Below are positions 1-11,287 of a DNA stretch of 64,000 nt, piece after piece; position 1 is the stretch's first letter; every line of letters begins with the position of its first letter. This DNA comes from Chimonanthus salicifolius. Lineage: Eukaryota > Streptophyta > Magnoliopsida > Laurales > Calycanthaceae. Under the pieces are notes generated by a model. It was not told the DNA's origin. It saw nothing but the letters and a program-made list of their open reading frames with translations, and did no database searches. The position numbers were made by a program, and so were the translations under genes. The DNA lies in contig CM023540.1 of NCBI GenBank assembly GCA_013350335.1, positions 28,127,175 through 28,191,174 of the forward strand, written 5' to 3'.

Positions 1-181
1 TCCATATTATAAAAAAAATTAGATGATTAGAAAATATATCTCTAGATGAACAAATGTAGTGAGATTGCTCATTCTCATATGTGAATAATATTATTATCAA
101 AAGGTTAGGAACACAGGCAAATGATTAGAACAGTGGAAAATTTTACAATTGTTATTCTGAATACTTAGGAATTATTTAATC
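1..181. repeat. Distal part of MMP upstream block, copy 1
   Basis: This stretch closely matches 27056-27205 in the same orientation. In both places it lies upstream of the region that leads to an MMP gene. It is separated from the rest of its block (resuming at 1786) by the foldback insertion at 182-1777. No gene is visible. Confidence 0.7.
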
Positions 182-1777
182 GGGAGCACTTACACACATC
201 TGAAAATCCTGCCTCTACACACATGAATCTGAAATTTTGTGGCAAATTACTATTTTACCCCCGCATTTCCAATCATTCGAATGAATGCCAAGTTCATTTT
301 GGCATTCATTTGAATGAATGGACGATTCATTCGAATGAATAGTAATAAAATGACTACCATTCCTTCTATTCATTCGAATGAACTGATCATTCATTCAAAT
401 GAACATTCATTTGAATGAAGGGATCGTTTATTCGTTCATTCGAATGAACGTTCATTGGAATTGTTCATTTGAATGAAAGCAGAATCATTCATTTAAAGAA
501 TAAAATTTCTTTTAAAATTTTAAACATATTTTTTAAGCACTGTGTATTTCCAAAATTTCTCAAATTGTATATCTAGACTAATTACGATAATCTGATAAAA
601 ATACTTTAAGACTTTAATGTCTTTTGACACTCCTAAATATTTAAAACACAGTATTTTACAAATAAGGGTATCCCTATGGTGTCCGAAAACACATTTAGGA
701 GTGTTAAAAGACCTTAAAGTCTTAAAGTATTTTTATCAAGTTATCGTAATTAGTTTGGATATTCAATTTGAGAAATTTTGAAAATACACAGGGCTTAAGA
801 AATAATGTGCATAGTATATTAAATAATAAAATCTCATTTAAAACTTTAAAGTTATTTTTTAAACACTGTATATTTTCAAAATTTCTCAAATTGAATATCC
901 AGACTAATTACGATAACCTGATAAAAATACTTTAAGACTTAAAGGTCTTTTGACACTCCTAAATATTTAAAACACAGTATTTTACAAATAAGGGTATCCA
1001 TAGGGTGTGCCGAAAACACATTTAGGAGTGTTAAAAGACCTTAAAGTCTTAAAGTATTTTTATCAGATTATCGTAATTAGTCTGAATATTCAATTTGAGA
1101 AATTTTGAAAATACACAGTGCTTAAAAAATAACTTTAAAGTTTTAAAGAGATTTTATTATTTAATACACTATGCACATTATTTTTTAAGCACTGTGTATT
1201 TTCAAAATATCTCAAATTGAATATCCGCATTAATTACGATAACTTGATAAAAATACTTTAAGACTTTAAGGTTTTTTGACACTCCTAAATGTGTTTTCGG
1301 CATACTCTAATGATACCCTTATTTGTAAAATATTGTGTTTTAAATATTTAGGAGTGTCAAAAGACTTATCAGATTATCGTAATTAGTCTGGATATTCAAT
1401 TTGAGAAATTTTGGAAATACACAGTGCTTAAAAAATAAGCTTAAAATTTTAAAATAAATTTTATTATTTAAATGAATGATTCTGCTTTCATTCGAATGAA
1501 CGATTCCAATAAAGGTTTATTCGAACGAACGAATGAACGATTCATTTATTTGAATGAACGTTCATTTGAATGAATAATCGGTTCATTCGAATGAATGATC
1601 GGTTCATTTAAATGAATAGAAGGAATGGTGGTCATTTTATTACTATTCATTCGAATGAAAGGGACTTAACAATATTCCGTATTACTGTTCAGCCCATTTA
1701 TTTAAATGAACGTCAAAATAAACTGAATTTATTCATTTAAATGAAAAAAAAAATTAGAGGTAAAATGTTAATTTGCC
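182..1777. mobile_element. Foldback-type transposon with nested palindromes
   Basis: A 1.6 kb insertion flanked by an 8-bp direct repeat ATTTAATC (174-181 and 1778-1785). The paralogous stretch at about 27198-27205 has a single CTTTAATC and no insertion, which acts as an empty site. The arms are long inverted repeats: GGCAAATTA at 241 pairs with TAATTTGCC at 1769-1777, followed on each side by arrays of short palindromes such as TTCATTCGAATGAA (about 275-495 and 1470-1740). Bases 182-240 have no partner on the right. No transposase ORF is present, so it is non-autonomous. Arms built of short tandem repeats are typical of foldback elements; the 8-bp target duplication fits hAT and is one short of the MULE norm. 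Confidence 0.8.
530..1438. repeat. Three palindromic units inside the foldback element
   Basis: Three tandem units of about 260-280 bp lie at about 530-805, 852-1130 and 1178-1438. Each is itself a hairpin: an arm running from AAGCACTGTGTATTT to GACACTCCTAAAT, a spacer of about 55 bp, then the inverted arm. The spacer of the third unit is inverted relative to the first two, as if one unit had flipped between its arms. Confidence 0.8.
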
Positions 1778-1785
1778 ATTTAATC

Positions 1786-4257
1786 AGATTCGCGTGATTG
1801 ATGCCGTGTGGGGGGCACACCAGCCCTTTTTCTTTTTTCTTCTTGGGACTCCCTCATTTGTGAACAACTCGGAAAGTCCATAGTCTTCCGGCAAAGACCT
1901 GCATCTCTTTCTTTAAGGAGTTAAATGACGTCGACCTGTGTCTTCCTCAGTCGTCGTCGTCTCTCTGGACGACTTTTCAACAGCTACTTTTCCTCAATCA
2001 TCGTCGTCTCTCTGCGCGACTTCTCAACAGTTACTTTATTCTTTTAATTTTTAATATTAATATTTAATTTATTCTATTTTAACAAATCAATCAGAATTTG
2101 GAAAAATATTATTTTTTCTATCAAATACATTAGCTGTCTGGTGGGACAATGTGACGACCGAAAAAGAAGGCAGTGATAGTGGGAGACACGTCATTCCCGT
2201 AACATCATCTTCTCCTTTGGTCGTGACATTCTTAACTAATGAAGGTAAAGCCATTCTATTAAAATTTAAAATTAATTTTCTCAAAAATCATTGAAACAAA
2301 TAATTAATATAAATATCATAATTTAGGTAAAAATTTAAAATATCAATTCAATTTATTGATTGTTAACAGACTTGAATAAAATTAATATATTTCAAAAAGC
2401 TTATTAAAAAAAAGATAAGATAAATGTTTTACTATTTCATTATTTTTTTTTGCATTAGATATTGATTTTTTTTTTACCCACCATTCAAAAAAAAAAAAGA
2501 TATTGAGAAATTTTTTGTGAGTTATTGCATTAAATAGGGTTGGAATTCAGGAAGGTCAGGCTGGATTTTGATAAATCCAACTTAACCTATATAAAAAATG
2601 GTTGAGCTCAGCCCAACCTGACCTAGAGCCTGAGAATCAGTCTAGCCCATTTTAGCGTGAAGTAAAAAAATAATTTAAAAGAAATGAATACTTGGATTGA
2701 AGCTTCGGGAGAAGGGGAAGGGGTCGGGCTCTAATAACCGCCGGTGATGGAGAACGACTAGGAGAGGATTGGGAGCTGACATGATCGACAGCCAGAGAGA
2801 ATTGAAAGAGAGACAGAGGACCGAGATCACCATCGCCGGTCTCAAGGAGTGAAATAAAGAGGGTTCGTTGTTGCTGTCGAAGAAGGGAATGGAACGGATT
2901 AAGCCATCTATAGTTTTATATTAAATTTGTTCAGTGGATCGCGTCGAGTCAATTTGTGTTGGGTCGGATCAATACTATAAAAGCTTAGCCGACTTTAATT
3001 TAGTTTATTTATTTTTCTTCAACTCAACTCGAAACTAATTTTTAAAATGTATAACCGAACCCACTAATTTTTGAATTGGGGTAGACGGATTGAACAAAAA
3101 TCCAACCCAAGTTCCACGAGTGGAAGTGTGGAGTCTACGTCTTGGGACGACTACACACATGATTCCTTATACATTAATATAAAAAATATTAGATACAAAT
3201 GTAAATAGATCAGATTTGGATGAAACCCATGTAAGATTTGTACGACCGTGTTCTATTCTTGAATGTCCACGCTTCAAATGGTCACATTCTAAACTGAATT
3301 TGAATTCATATATTTCTAATAAACTTATCATAAATACTCAGACATAAAAAAAAAAGGGAATCAAGTTTCAAAGCTAAAATAGAATTCAAATCTTATAAAG
3401 TATATAATTAAGAAACATTAAAGCTAATAGAAAGATTATCTAAAAAAAACTACTCAAATATTTGAATAAGAAAAACGATAATGTAACAAAAATAGTACTA
3501 AATACACACATGGTGTAGCTCAACCGGTTGCCTCTCGCCTCAGGAAGCTGGAGGTTGCGGGTTTGAGCCTCCATGACATAACGTTGGTGTGTCCTAGGGG
3601 TAGTGGGCTCACTCGTGGGGGTTTTAAGTTGGGTATCCCGATGTTTTCCACACGTTAAAAAAAATAGTACTAAATAAATAATCAAAATTTATAAAATTCG
3701 AATGTGTAACTCAGTTGATCTAAGCTTCTAAAATAAGAATAAAGGTCTTAGATTCGACTTTTCATGGACTTACTTCATACAACAGTGTTTCAAATTCATT
3801 GAACTTAATATCTATTTTTTATTTGCACTAGTTGTAATTAGAATAAATTTGTACATAAAAAGAAATAGACTGTAAATTTAGATACATATCTCGATCAAAA
3901 ATTTAAAAAAAAAAAAAAAATGTGAGTTCAAATCTTTCTATCTAGAATTGAATGTCTCACACTTTCACATCTGTTTTAGGTGTTTGTATTATTAGATGTT
4001 TGGCCTTGTCTAAATTTTAAAAATAAAAATAAAATCAAATGTTAATTCAAATCTATCTATCTTGAATGTCTCAATCTTTCACATCTGTTTTAGATATTTA
4101 GCCTCAGATTCTGCAAGTTTGAACTGAATTCATGACTCGGCGCAATGCGATGCGCATGTGTGGGGTAAAGTGACGGTCCATAGACTTGAAAGCAGGAGAA
4201 GACTTGAGTCTTTGCAACTATTCTTCTATCTTCATTGCAGTACTGCAGTCCCTTCAT
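1786..4257 (+). repeat. MMP upstream block, copy 1
   Basis: A long non-coding block leading to MMP gene 1. It matches 27206-28826 and, with higher similarity and greater length, 28833-29052 plus 30741-32950. It contains a GC-rich stretch with repeated GTCGTCGTC motifs (about 1945-2030), a dispersed repeat with GGTTGG-type ends (about 2520-3130), a SINE (3505-3659) and a second tRNA-like SINE fragment (about 3695-3800). Its short ORFs are not conserved in frame between copies, so none is called as a gene. Confidence 0.8.
3505..3659 (+). mobile_element. tRNA-derived SINE
   Basis: The left end resembles a tRNA: a box-A-like GTAGCTCAACCGG and a box-B-like GGGTTTGAGCC about 35 bp further on. It ends in an A-rich tail. 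It is flanked by a 17-bp direct repeat AAAAATAGTACTAAATA (3488-3504 and 3660-3676). The same insertion with the same duplicated target is at 32173-32328, so it predates duplication of the block. Confidence 0.75.
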
Positions 4258-4265
4258 TATAAATA
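4258..4265 (+). promoter_or_regulatory. TATA box of MMP gene 1
   Basis: TATAAATA lies 84 bp upstream of the ATG at 4342. Every MMP copy with a preserved 5' region has the same box in a similar context (a CCTTCATTATAAATAG-like sequence), which supports it as the core promoter. Confidence 0.8.
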
Positions 4266-4341
4266 GAACCTTCTCCTTCATTGAGTTTCCATCCACACAA
4301 AATTATCAACCATATTACTTTAGTTCCAGTTTTACTCATTC

Positions 4342-5313
4342 ATGGCATCCAACCACTCCTCCATTATCTCATGGCCTCTTCTTTTTCTTTTACTTGTCTT
4401 CATATTTCCATTTGTGACGGAATGCCGTCTGCTTTCCTCTTCCACCTCCCATCTTCCCAAAGACCACTTCATGAAGAAGCTTGAGGGATGCCAGAAAGGC
4501 CAAACCATAGAAGGCCTATATCAACTTAAGCAATACCTACAGAAATTTGGATACCTCTCTCACCAATCCATCAACAGTGAGGAAAACAACGACGGCGACT
4601 TCTTCGATGATTCACTTGAGTCAGCCATGAAAACCTACCAACTCAACTACCATCTCAATGTCACCGGTGCACTCGACGCCGACACTGTAAGGCAGATGGC
4701 CAGGCCACGTTGCGGTGTGCCTGACATTGTTGATGGCCGGAATACAATGCGTTCCGGCAAGGAACGCCATCTGGGTGTCTCCGGTTTCCACGTCGTCCAA
4801 CACTATAGCTACTTCCCTGGTAAGCCAAGTTGGCCCTCTTCCAAGAACCATCTCACCTATGGATTCCTCAACAGCGGCCCTATCGACGCCCAAACCTTGA
4901 GGTCTGTCTGCTCAAGTGCTTTCGATAAGTGGGCTAGTGTCAGCCAATTCACATTCGAGGAGACTCAAAATGTGAACTCTGCAGACATCACGATCGGATT
5001 CTTTAGTGGAAATCATGGAGATGGTGCTCCATTTGATGGGAGCGGTGGGGAATTCAACACACTTGCACATGCATTTGCACCCACCGACGGAAGGTTCCAT
5101 TTCGACGGCGACGATAACTGGTCGACCGACCTATCGCCGAATACCATTGATCTTGAATCAGTGGCAGTACATGAGATCGGACATCTGCTTGGACTGGGTC
5201 ACTCCGGCGATCAAAATGCTATAATGTACCCTACAGTTGCAGCTGGAGTGAGGAAAGTGCATCTGGGTCAGGACGATATTAATGGAATACATGATTTATA
5301 CGGCCTCTCTTAA
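4342..5313 (+). CDS. Matrix metalloproteinase (metalloendoproteinase 1-like), gene 1
   Basis: Intact, intronless 323-residue secreted zinc endopeptidase of the plant matrixin family (M10A). Residues 1-28 form a hydrophobic signal peptide. Residues about 35-130 are the propeptide with a peptidoglycan-binding-like fold and the cysteine switch PRCGVPD (C124), which keeps the zymogen inactive. The catalytic domain has structural metal ligands H225, D227, H243 and H253, the zinc motif HEIGHLLGLGH (278-288, catalytic E279) and the Met-turn AIMYP (M295). There is no hemopexin domain and no hydrophobic C-terminal tail for a GPI anchor, so it resembles the short soybean SMEP1 type. NVT at 106-108 is a possible N-glycosylation site. 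The start is the first ATG after the TATA box, and all paralogs align from it. A polyadenylation-type AATAAA is at 5375-5380. Predicted to act on extracellular proteins; substrates unknown. Confidence 0.96.
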   Translation: MASNHSSIISWPLLFLLLVFIFPFVTECRLLSSSTSHLPKDHFMKKLEGCQKGQTIEGLYQLKQYLQKFGYLSHQSINSEENNDGDFFDDSLESAMKTYQLNYHLNVTGALDADTVRQMARPRCGVPDIVDGRNTMRSGKERHLGVSGFHVVQHYSYFPGKPSWPSSKNHLTYGFLNSGPIDAQTLRSVCSSAFDKWASVSQFTFEETQNVNSADITIGFFSGNHGDGAPFDGSGGEFNTLAHAFAPTDGRFHFDGDDNWSTDLSPNTIDLESVAVHEIGHLLGLGHSGDQNAIMYPTVAAGVRKVHLGQDDINGIHDLYGLS

Positions 5314-5720
5314 GCTTTACAAGTTCTAAGATTCACTATTGTCTGTTAGTTTGTGTGAAGGGAAGAAATGCCTAAATAAAGTGTCAAATGTCACTGAGTA
5401 AGAAAATAATGATGTTTTCCCTTTTTATTCTCTTTTCTATAAGTGTTTGGCATCTGTTGTTTTCTTCATTTGGCTTTTTCATATTATGTAACAATGAGGA
5501 ATCTTATTCTCATGTCATATTAATAATAATTGTAAATTTATTAAGTGAAGAGCTTTATTCTAAAAAATTCACTTAAGTATGATATCTAGACAAAATGATC
5601 TCGATCTAATTATTAAAGTATTTTTTATACTTTTTATAATTTTATGAGTGTAAGTATTTTTATTTACTAAATTTTTTGCATACTATGCAAGATCCATATT
5701 ACTTTAGTTCCTGTTTTTCT
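5314..5720 (+). other. MMP gene 1 3' flank, ending in a 5'-UTR fragment
   Basis: The 3' UTR carries a motif conserved in all MMP copies (AAATGCCTAAATAAAGTG, with AATAAA at 5375). Homology to the 3' flanks at 34971 and 46752 continues to about 5690. The sequence then switches at GATCCAT into a 24-bp piece (5694-5717) that nearly repeats the MMP 5' UTR at 4310-4333. This is a trace of a further MMP copy that once lay downstream and was deleted. Confidence 0.65.
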
Positions 5721-6819
5721 AGTCTAGTGAGAGCTTAGTTTGCAAAGATTGTAAGGGAGTTGTGCTTTACTGATTGAATGGAATTTGGCTTTGTGCTTTA
5801 TATATGTCTATTTTTCCTTTTTAATATGCTTGGGCTTATGCTCAAGAGAGTGAATTGAGTCATTGGCTCTCTACCATTCTACCATAATAAAAATCTAAAA
5901 AGGTTGTAAAGAGTGGGTCTCACCCTATAATAAAAAAAATGAACAAATGAAAAGATTATCATGGATACTAACAAATTGTCTAAAATAATCCTAGCGGAGA
6001 TAAACTTTTTACTTATTATAATCAAGTAAATTGTGAGAATTTATCGAAGGGGCAATAAATTAGCAATGCCGCTGTGAGATCGAATCAAGACTGAATTTAT
6101 GGGTTTGATTTATGATTTTATTTTTTCCCCTTTTCAATGTATAAATCCCAGGATCGGGATGGCAAACAAGAACAACCGAATAATGAATTTAAACTGATTT
6201 AGGTTTTTCAGTTACATCTTTTTTCTCCCCTCTCCGGTGGATTCGACTTTCTTCTTCTGCTTCTTCCTTTCTTTCTTCTTCTCGTGGACTCGAGAATCCG
6301 GCGACGGTGATCATCTGGGTCCCCTCTTCTCCGACGTCTCGCCGTTCCAAACCCGTTTGACGTTTCCAAAAGAGAGAGCTGCGTTTCTATGCAGCCGCTG
6401 AAACAGAGACCAGCCTGATCGTTGGTGCTGCCACCTCTGGCCAGACCCGCTGCCAGTTACCATCCATTCCCAGCCTTATTCCAACCAATCGCCTGTGTCC
6501 CTCTCCACCATCCATTCTTTCGCCCATATCTCCAAGGTCCATCTCTTCCACCGCTTCAACAACCGCCCTCACCGGCCTTTCACCGTCCCCCATTCCTCCA
6601 AGCCGTCCCTGCAACCCTCCATCGTTCCAGCCCCTGTATTCTTCACTTATCCCACCAACCCATATTTTATCAATTAACCCATTATTCCATGCACCCATTT
6701 GAAGGCCAAGTAAATTCAAAATTCAAAATTTCTATGATGCAAATTTTAACTCAGTGATACTCTTAAAATTTTTCTAGGCTTACCAACAAAGTACTTCTGG
6801 AACTACCCAAGTTGAAAAC
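5721..6819. other. Intergenic region, no gene recognised
   Basis: AT-rich to about 6200, then a CT- and GC-rich stretch (about 6216-6700) unlike its surroundings. That stretch holds a 111-codon ORF rich in Pro and His with no recognisable domain. It may be a captured 5' UTR or exon fragment; nothing supports a real gene. Confidence 0.5.
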
Positions 6820-7906
6820 TGTGAAAATAATTGGAGATGTCTCCCTTTTGTGAATTAAGGAGAGACCATCAATTTTATTATATAGAAAATAAAGATTACA
6901 AATATAACAAGGAAATCAAGCTAAAATGAGAAAGGCACTAAAAGAAAAAAAAAATATATCATATAGAATCTAATAATATCTAATTGTTTTAACACGCCCC
7001 GTAAGTTGAAGCTGTATAGAAATTAACGTGAGGCTTAGAAATTGTAGAATTTGCAAAAGAACTGGCACTGACCGGCTACGAAGAGTTGTTGGTAGCACAC
7101 TCACATGAAGTGTGGAGATTTTTTTTATTAGTATGACTTTTTTTATTATTATTAAAAGAGAGGGCGACGTAGGCTAGAATCGCGATCAGGGATCCGGGTG
7201 AGGAGAAAAAAACGTGGAAGACCGTGGCCATAACCTTGGCCACATGGAATACAAAGTACTACTACGGCCAGATGACGAAGCCAAGCTTGGATTTGAAGAA
7301 CCTGTTATCATGTCAAGATAGTGATCTCTCGTATTGAAGAGAAAGAACTGTGAAATATTGCGCTCAGATCTGTTACAAAAAAGGGGAAGAAGCAGCAAAA
7401 GAGGGAACCCAAATCATAGTGCAGCCTGTCCAAAAATTGAGAGAAATCTGGGGACGACCAGATCAGTCCGGAGGTTGTGGCTGCTTGAAGGAAGCACGGC
7501 CGCAGAGTAGATCTGAGAGAAGGGCACCGCAAGAGAGACGGGAGGCCGACGGTGCAGAAAAGGGGCCAAACCTAGATCTGGCGCAAAAAGTTCTCTGAAG
7601 AAGAACAAATAAGCAGGGAGTATGGATGCGCTGCAACTGTGGGGTTTTTTTTTTTAGCAGAAGCAGAGAAAAAAATAGAGACATATGCACGGTTCCTCCC
7701 TCTGGCAGAGGGAGATACGAAAGTTGAATCAATGCAAGGGATCAAAGCCTGCTTTAATATCATGTGATAATTGGAGATGTCTCCCTTTTGTGAATAAGGA
7801 GAAACCATCGATATTATTATATAAAAAATAATTATTACAAACATAGAAAGGAAATATGCTAAAATGAGAAAGACACTAAAATAGACAATACAATAATATC
7901 AAGCCA
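6820..7906 (-). mobile_element. Small copia-like LTR element (TRIM or deletion derivative)
   Basis: Two direct repeats of about 140-150 bp (about 6820-6990 and 7762-7906) share a GGAGATGTCTCCC core and a tail of the same layout, separated by about 770 bp. Read on the minus strand, the sequence just inside the right repeat, TGATATTAAAGCAGGC, looks like a mutated copia primer-binding site (TGGTATCAGAGC). The purine-rich TTACGGGGCGTGTTAAAA just before the left repeat looks like a polypurine tract leading into an LTR start. The interior has no gag or pol, only short ORFs. No exact target duplication was found. Confidence 0.6.
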
Positions 7907-7995
7907 TTGAAGATCAGTTCATGAGAAGTTGAAGATGATGGTTGGTGTGGTTGTTTTAAAAAATTGACTTAAGAGAGATCCAGAGCTAAGGTTTA

Positions 7996-8430
7996 AATAT
8001 CGGCCGATACGATATGTATCGGCCATATATACATATTATCGGCCGATATGGCTGATATTTAGTTCGAAATATCAGTCACAATATCGGCCGATATTCATAA
8101 ATATCAGTTTTTAATTTTTTTTTTTAAAAAAAAACACTGATACGGTTTTTACACGGTTTTCCACTGTTTTACACGGTTTTTTGCTGTTTTTAACGGTTTT
8201 TTGCGGTTCTCCACGGTTCATCAAGGTCCGTCCGATACGGCTTTCACGGTTTTTTGTGGTTTTTCGTGGTTTTTTGCGATTCTTTAAGGTTCATCACAAT
8301 TCGTCACGGTTTTTTGCAGTTTTTTCACGGTTCCGATATCGGAGGAGAGAGAAAATGCTGATATCGAGAGAAGAGATAAAATTGTCGGCCGATATATCGG
8401 CCTGGCCGATTTTTAAACCCCTGAATTCCA
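7996..8430. repeat. ATCGGCCGAT-bordered repeat with ACGGTTTTTTGC-like microrepeats
   Basis: Both ends carry GGTTTAAA followed by clusters of ATCGGCCGAT in inverted orientation (left about 7996-8060, right about 8380-8418). Between them lies a degenerate tandem array of about 12 bp (ACGGTTTTTTGC-like, about 8140-8330). The layout suggests a non-autonomous DNA transposon. Related ATCGGCC-containing stretches occur near 9520 and 19640. Confidence 0.5.
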
Positions 8431-8784
8431 TAGAACTCTAAATATATTATGAAGTTGATGTGATATAGAATCGGTGTATCCTAATCACACCAGGATTTTT
8501 AATTCCAATTTCAACAAGATTGGAATAGAAATCTTAATTTAAAGTAGATTACTAGATTATACTGAATTAACAAGGTTGGTTGCTAGATCTTAAGATTGAT
8601 GGGATCCAGTTGATAGCAACTACAATAAGTTGTCTGTGCACAAGCACTTGAACATTTTTAAAGGAGAAGAAAGATTCCTTATAAAATACCTTATATGAAG
8701 CCCAATCTTTAAAAGAAATATTAGTAGTTACGATGACAAAAGGAAGATGGATAATTAAAGAAACCAAATTTCCAAACCGTGTTT

Positions 8785-8872
8785 ATTCCACAAAATTTCA
8801 TTCATCCTCTTTCTTCTATTCCTTCTTGTTTATCTTACTTATGGCATTCAAACACTCCTCTTTACTATCATT
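8785..8872 (+). pseudogene. MMP 5' stub
   Basis: About 88 bp matching the 5' UTR and first codons of the MMP genes, closest to 49755-49850. An ATG at 8841 opens a reading frame starting MAFKHSSLLS, which runs into a stop within three codons. No propeptide or catalytic sequence follows. Confidence 0.75.
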
Positions 8873-8879
8873 GTTCTAA

Positions 8880-10330
8880 AATTTTCAACTTGAATATGGA
8901 AATAGCAGATAATAATTATATATATTCAGTGACTATTTTGTAATATACCAACGTCGAAATAAATTAAATATTGATGAAGATACTTTACTTTACCTTCAGG
9001 TCCAAAAATTAATTTGGCCATCAATGTCCTGTACAGTTGTATATGGAGCTGGTCGATAAAACGAGAATCTATTAATGGCTACTCGAGGTTCTATTAGAAA
9101 TATTTTATGCAGGGAAAATTACAAGTGTGCCCCAACTTGACTCTCACTTCTGTCGCGCCGAATCATAACGGCGCCCCATGCGGGCGTGTTGTCCTCGTAG
9201 TGGGAAAAAGAATACGGTTGTCCAATTCCATGCTGACGGTTTTTAAATTTTTATCCTGACCATCTGCCGAAGTTGATATCTTGGAGATCTCTGTCCCTGT
9301 CTGTGTGCGTGGTGGTGGTGTGATTAATACTTATCCCATGTGGATCACATGTGGGATGGATGACTATGGTAATATTCACCTTCACTTATGCTAGATATTT
9401 TTAAAAGTTAATTAAAATATTAATTAAATAGTTTATTTAATTAATACAGAGCAAGGGTTCAAAAAATGCTTCACCTTTACACTACAGTGATATTGTCGAA
9501 ATCCTCTATTCTGAGTAGATACATATCGGCTGATACGTATCGTATCGGACCATATTATTACCATAGATATATAGTATAAAAAAGTATTAAGTAAAAATAA
9601 CTTTAATTTTTTCCCTTTTTCTATAAAATCTAGAAATTATATTGTTTAAAATACATTAATTAAATTTATTTAAAATGTAATTTTATTTTTAAATTATACT
9701 ATATCTTACAGCACAATATGAAAATAGATGACTAAATGTAGACATAGATTTTGCATTAATTTTTAATAATAATTTGAATTATCGATTTTGTAACATTAAG
9801 AAAAAAAAACATTTGACTGTGCTCTAATAATAAAATTACATATTCTTAAAGTTTTGATTTATTTACATCCTCTCTACAAAATTTAGAAGTTTTTGAAAAA
9901 AAAAAATTTAACACAAAAATTAGAGGAGAGAGACAGCATAGCAGCCGCTACACAATGTTGCGCCACTATGCCCATAACGACCGTCACACATCACTGGTTG
10001 AATTTTTAAATCTATATATTAATTTTTTTGAATGAGTCGAATGAGGTCAATTCAGATCAAGTCACTCACATCATATTAAAATTTTAATGATAAATTGATT
10101 CATCCTTTACTTCTTACAATAGGTAGAAATTTAGAATAAATGTAAATTTTGTTCACAAATTAATAATTTTTTTTTCTTTTATATGATGAGTAGGCCCATA
10201 GTCATGTTGCTCTCACAATTCAGATCATTTTAAACATGCCTATATGTGTGGTGAAGGAGAGAGCCACCGAACAATTAAAGTAACTCCTCTTGAAATCCAA
10301 ATTCATTATCATCGACTCGTGATCCAAATT
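8880..10330. other. AT-rich intergenic region
   Basis: No gene, RNA or clear repeat boundary was found. The region has long A/T runs and a short ATCGG-type stretch at about 9520-9545. The block at 9130-9330 is less AT-rich but has no ORF of note. Confidence 0.5.
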
Positions 10331-10600
10331 CACTTAATAGCAGGACCACTCACGTCTATTCTCTCCGAGGTGCCACGTGAAAATCTTCCAATAAATCACC
10401 TCAATAATTCAATAATTTCGTACTATGATTTTGGCACTGACACAGGACTTCAGATTTGATATTTATTTCATGTTTCTCCATTATATTTTGCTTTTCTTCT
10501 TCCAACGGAAGCCCAACACATTATCCATCAAAAGGTCAAATTCTATTTCTCCATTTCTTCATACAATAAGAAAATATTTACTTAAACAGGACATCATTTC
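10331..10600 (+). repeat. Relic of MMP upstream module with ACGT boxes
   Basis: Matches 49004-49290 upstream of the truncated MMP at 49809. It begins with the 50-60 bp module containing CACGT and GCCACGTGA, followed by a GATTTTGGCACTGAC stretch and a CAACACATTATCCATCA stretch found in several array copies. No MMP coding sequence follows. Confidence 0.7.
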
Positions 10601-10984
10601 TGTAGACAATCTTCCAAGCTGGATTTGCTTACCTTATTTCATCACTTCACCCACTAACTACATTAGAAGATGGAAATGTCTCTGAAAATCGGGTAGAATA
10701 GAAAATAGACGTGCCATTGGGATGGAGGACCTGGCCAGTTATGTAATATGGAAAGAACATTCATTAGAGGCAAGCAAGATGGATACTTATCCTATAATAG
10801 GTTGGCCTAATTTAAAGCATATATATCTTGTTAAACCCACGAGGCAGACAGTTAGTTATCATCAATTTCACAAATATCACATTTTTATCAATAAAATACC
10901 AATTGTTGTTATTATCTCGAGATTTATCGATATTGTGATAAATTCGCAGTAAATCTTATAAAAATTGCGTTAAAAACATGATGA

Positions 10985-11287
10985 ATGGTAATAGGCACCA
11001 ATTGGGCTGCACGGACATACTATGGGGACCCCGCAATAAAGCTTGGTTTAAAGTACATTGCTTATGAAATCTTGACAAGGGAGAGCTCTCTGTATGAAGA
11101 GTATGAGGAAGATGATCCAGTGTTAAGAAACCCAAAAAGTGTGACAAGAAAAGGTTGGCAATGGACGAAGAGGGTGTATTTGGATGGCCAGAATGTGAAA
11201 TTGGATTTAACACGCTTTAGAAAGCGGTTGATTTATGCTTATGTGCATTCCAAGGCACAGAGAAGATTGAGGCAGCAGCATCAGTAG
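10985..11287 (+). CDS. Orphan exon-like ORF, function unknown
   Basis: A 100-codon ORF with balanced, protein-like composition: charged, with an acidic cluster around residues 37-45 and a basic C-terminus. This contrasts with the low-complexity ORFs around it. It is not recognised. The first codons overlap GGTAATAG, so the true 5' boundary may be a splice acceptor before GGC (third codon onwards), making it a last exon or a captured exon. No matching upstream exon was found between 8.9 and 10.9 kb. It may be a fragment carried in by rearrangement. Confidence 0.35.
   Translation: MVIGTNWAARTYYGDPAIKLGLKYIAYEILTRESSLYEEYEEDDPVLRNPKSVTRKGWQWTKRVYLDGQNVKLDLTRFRKRLIYAYVHSKAQRRLRQQHQ

Noticed and set aside
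275..495. Regularly repeated ATTCATTCGAATGAAT sequences that might look like a CRISPR array
   Set aside because: The repeats are short palindromes with irregular spacing, in a plant transposon arm; there are no unique spacers of constant length.
3505..3580. tRNA-like sequence that might be a tRNA gene
   Set aside because: Box A and B are present but no cloverleaf forms with a proper acceptor stem; the A-tail, target duplication and copies elsewhere mark it as a SINE.
4621..4893. Minus-strand ORF opposite MMP gene 1, also opposite the copy at 33 kb
   Set aside because: Mirror of the well-supported MMP reading frame; a shadow of constrained coding sequence.
6422..6757. 111-codon Pro/His-rich ORF
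   Set aside because: Low-complexity composition from a CT-rich stretch, no motif, no supporting promoter or homolog in the window.
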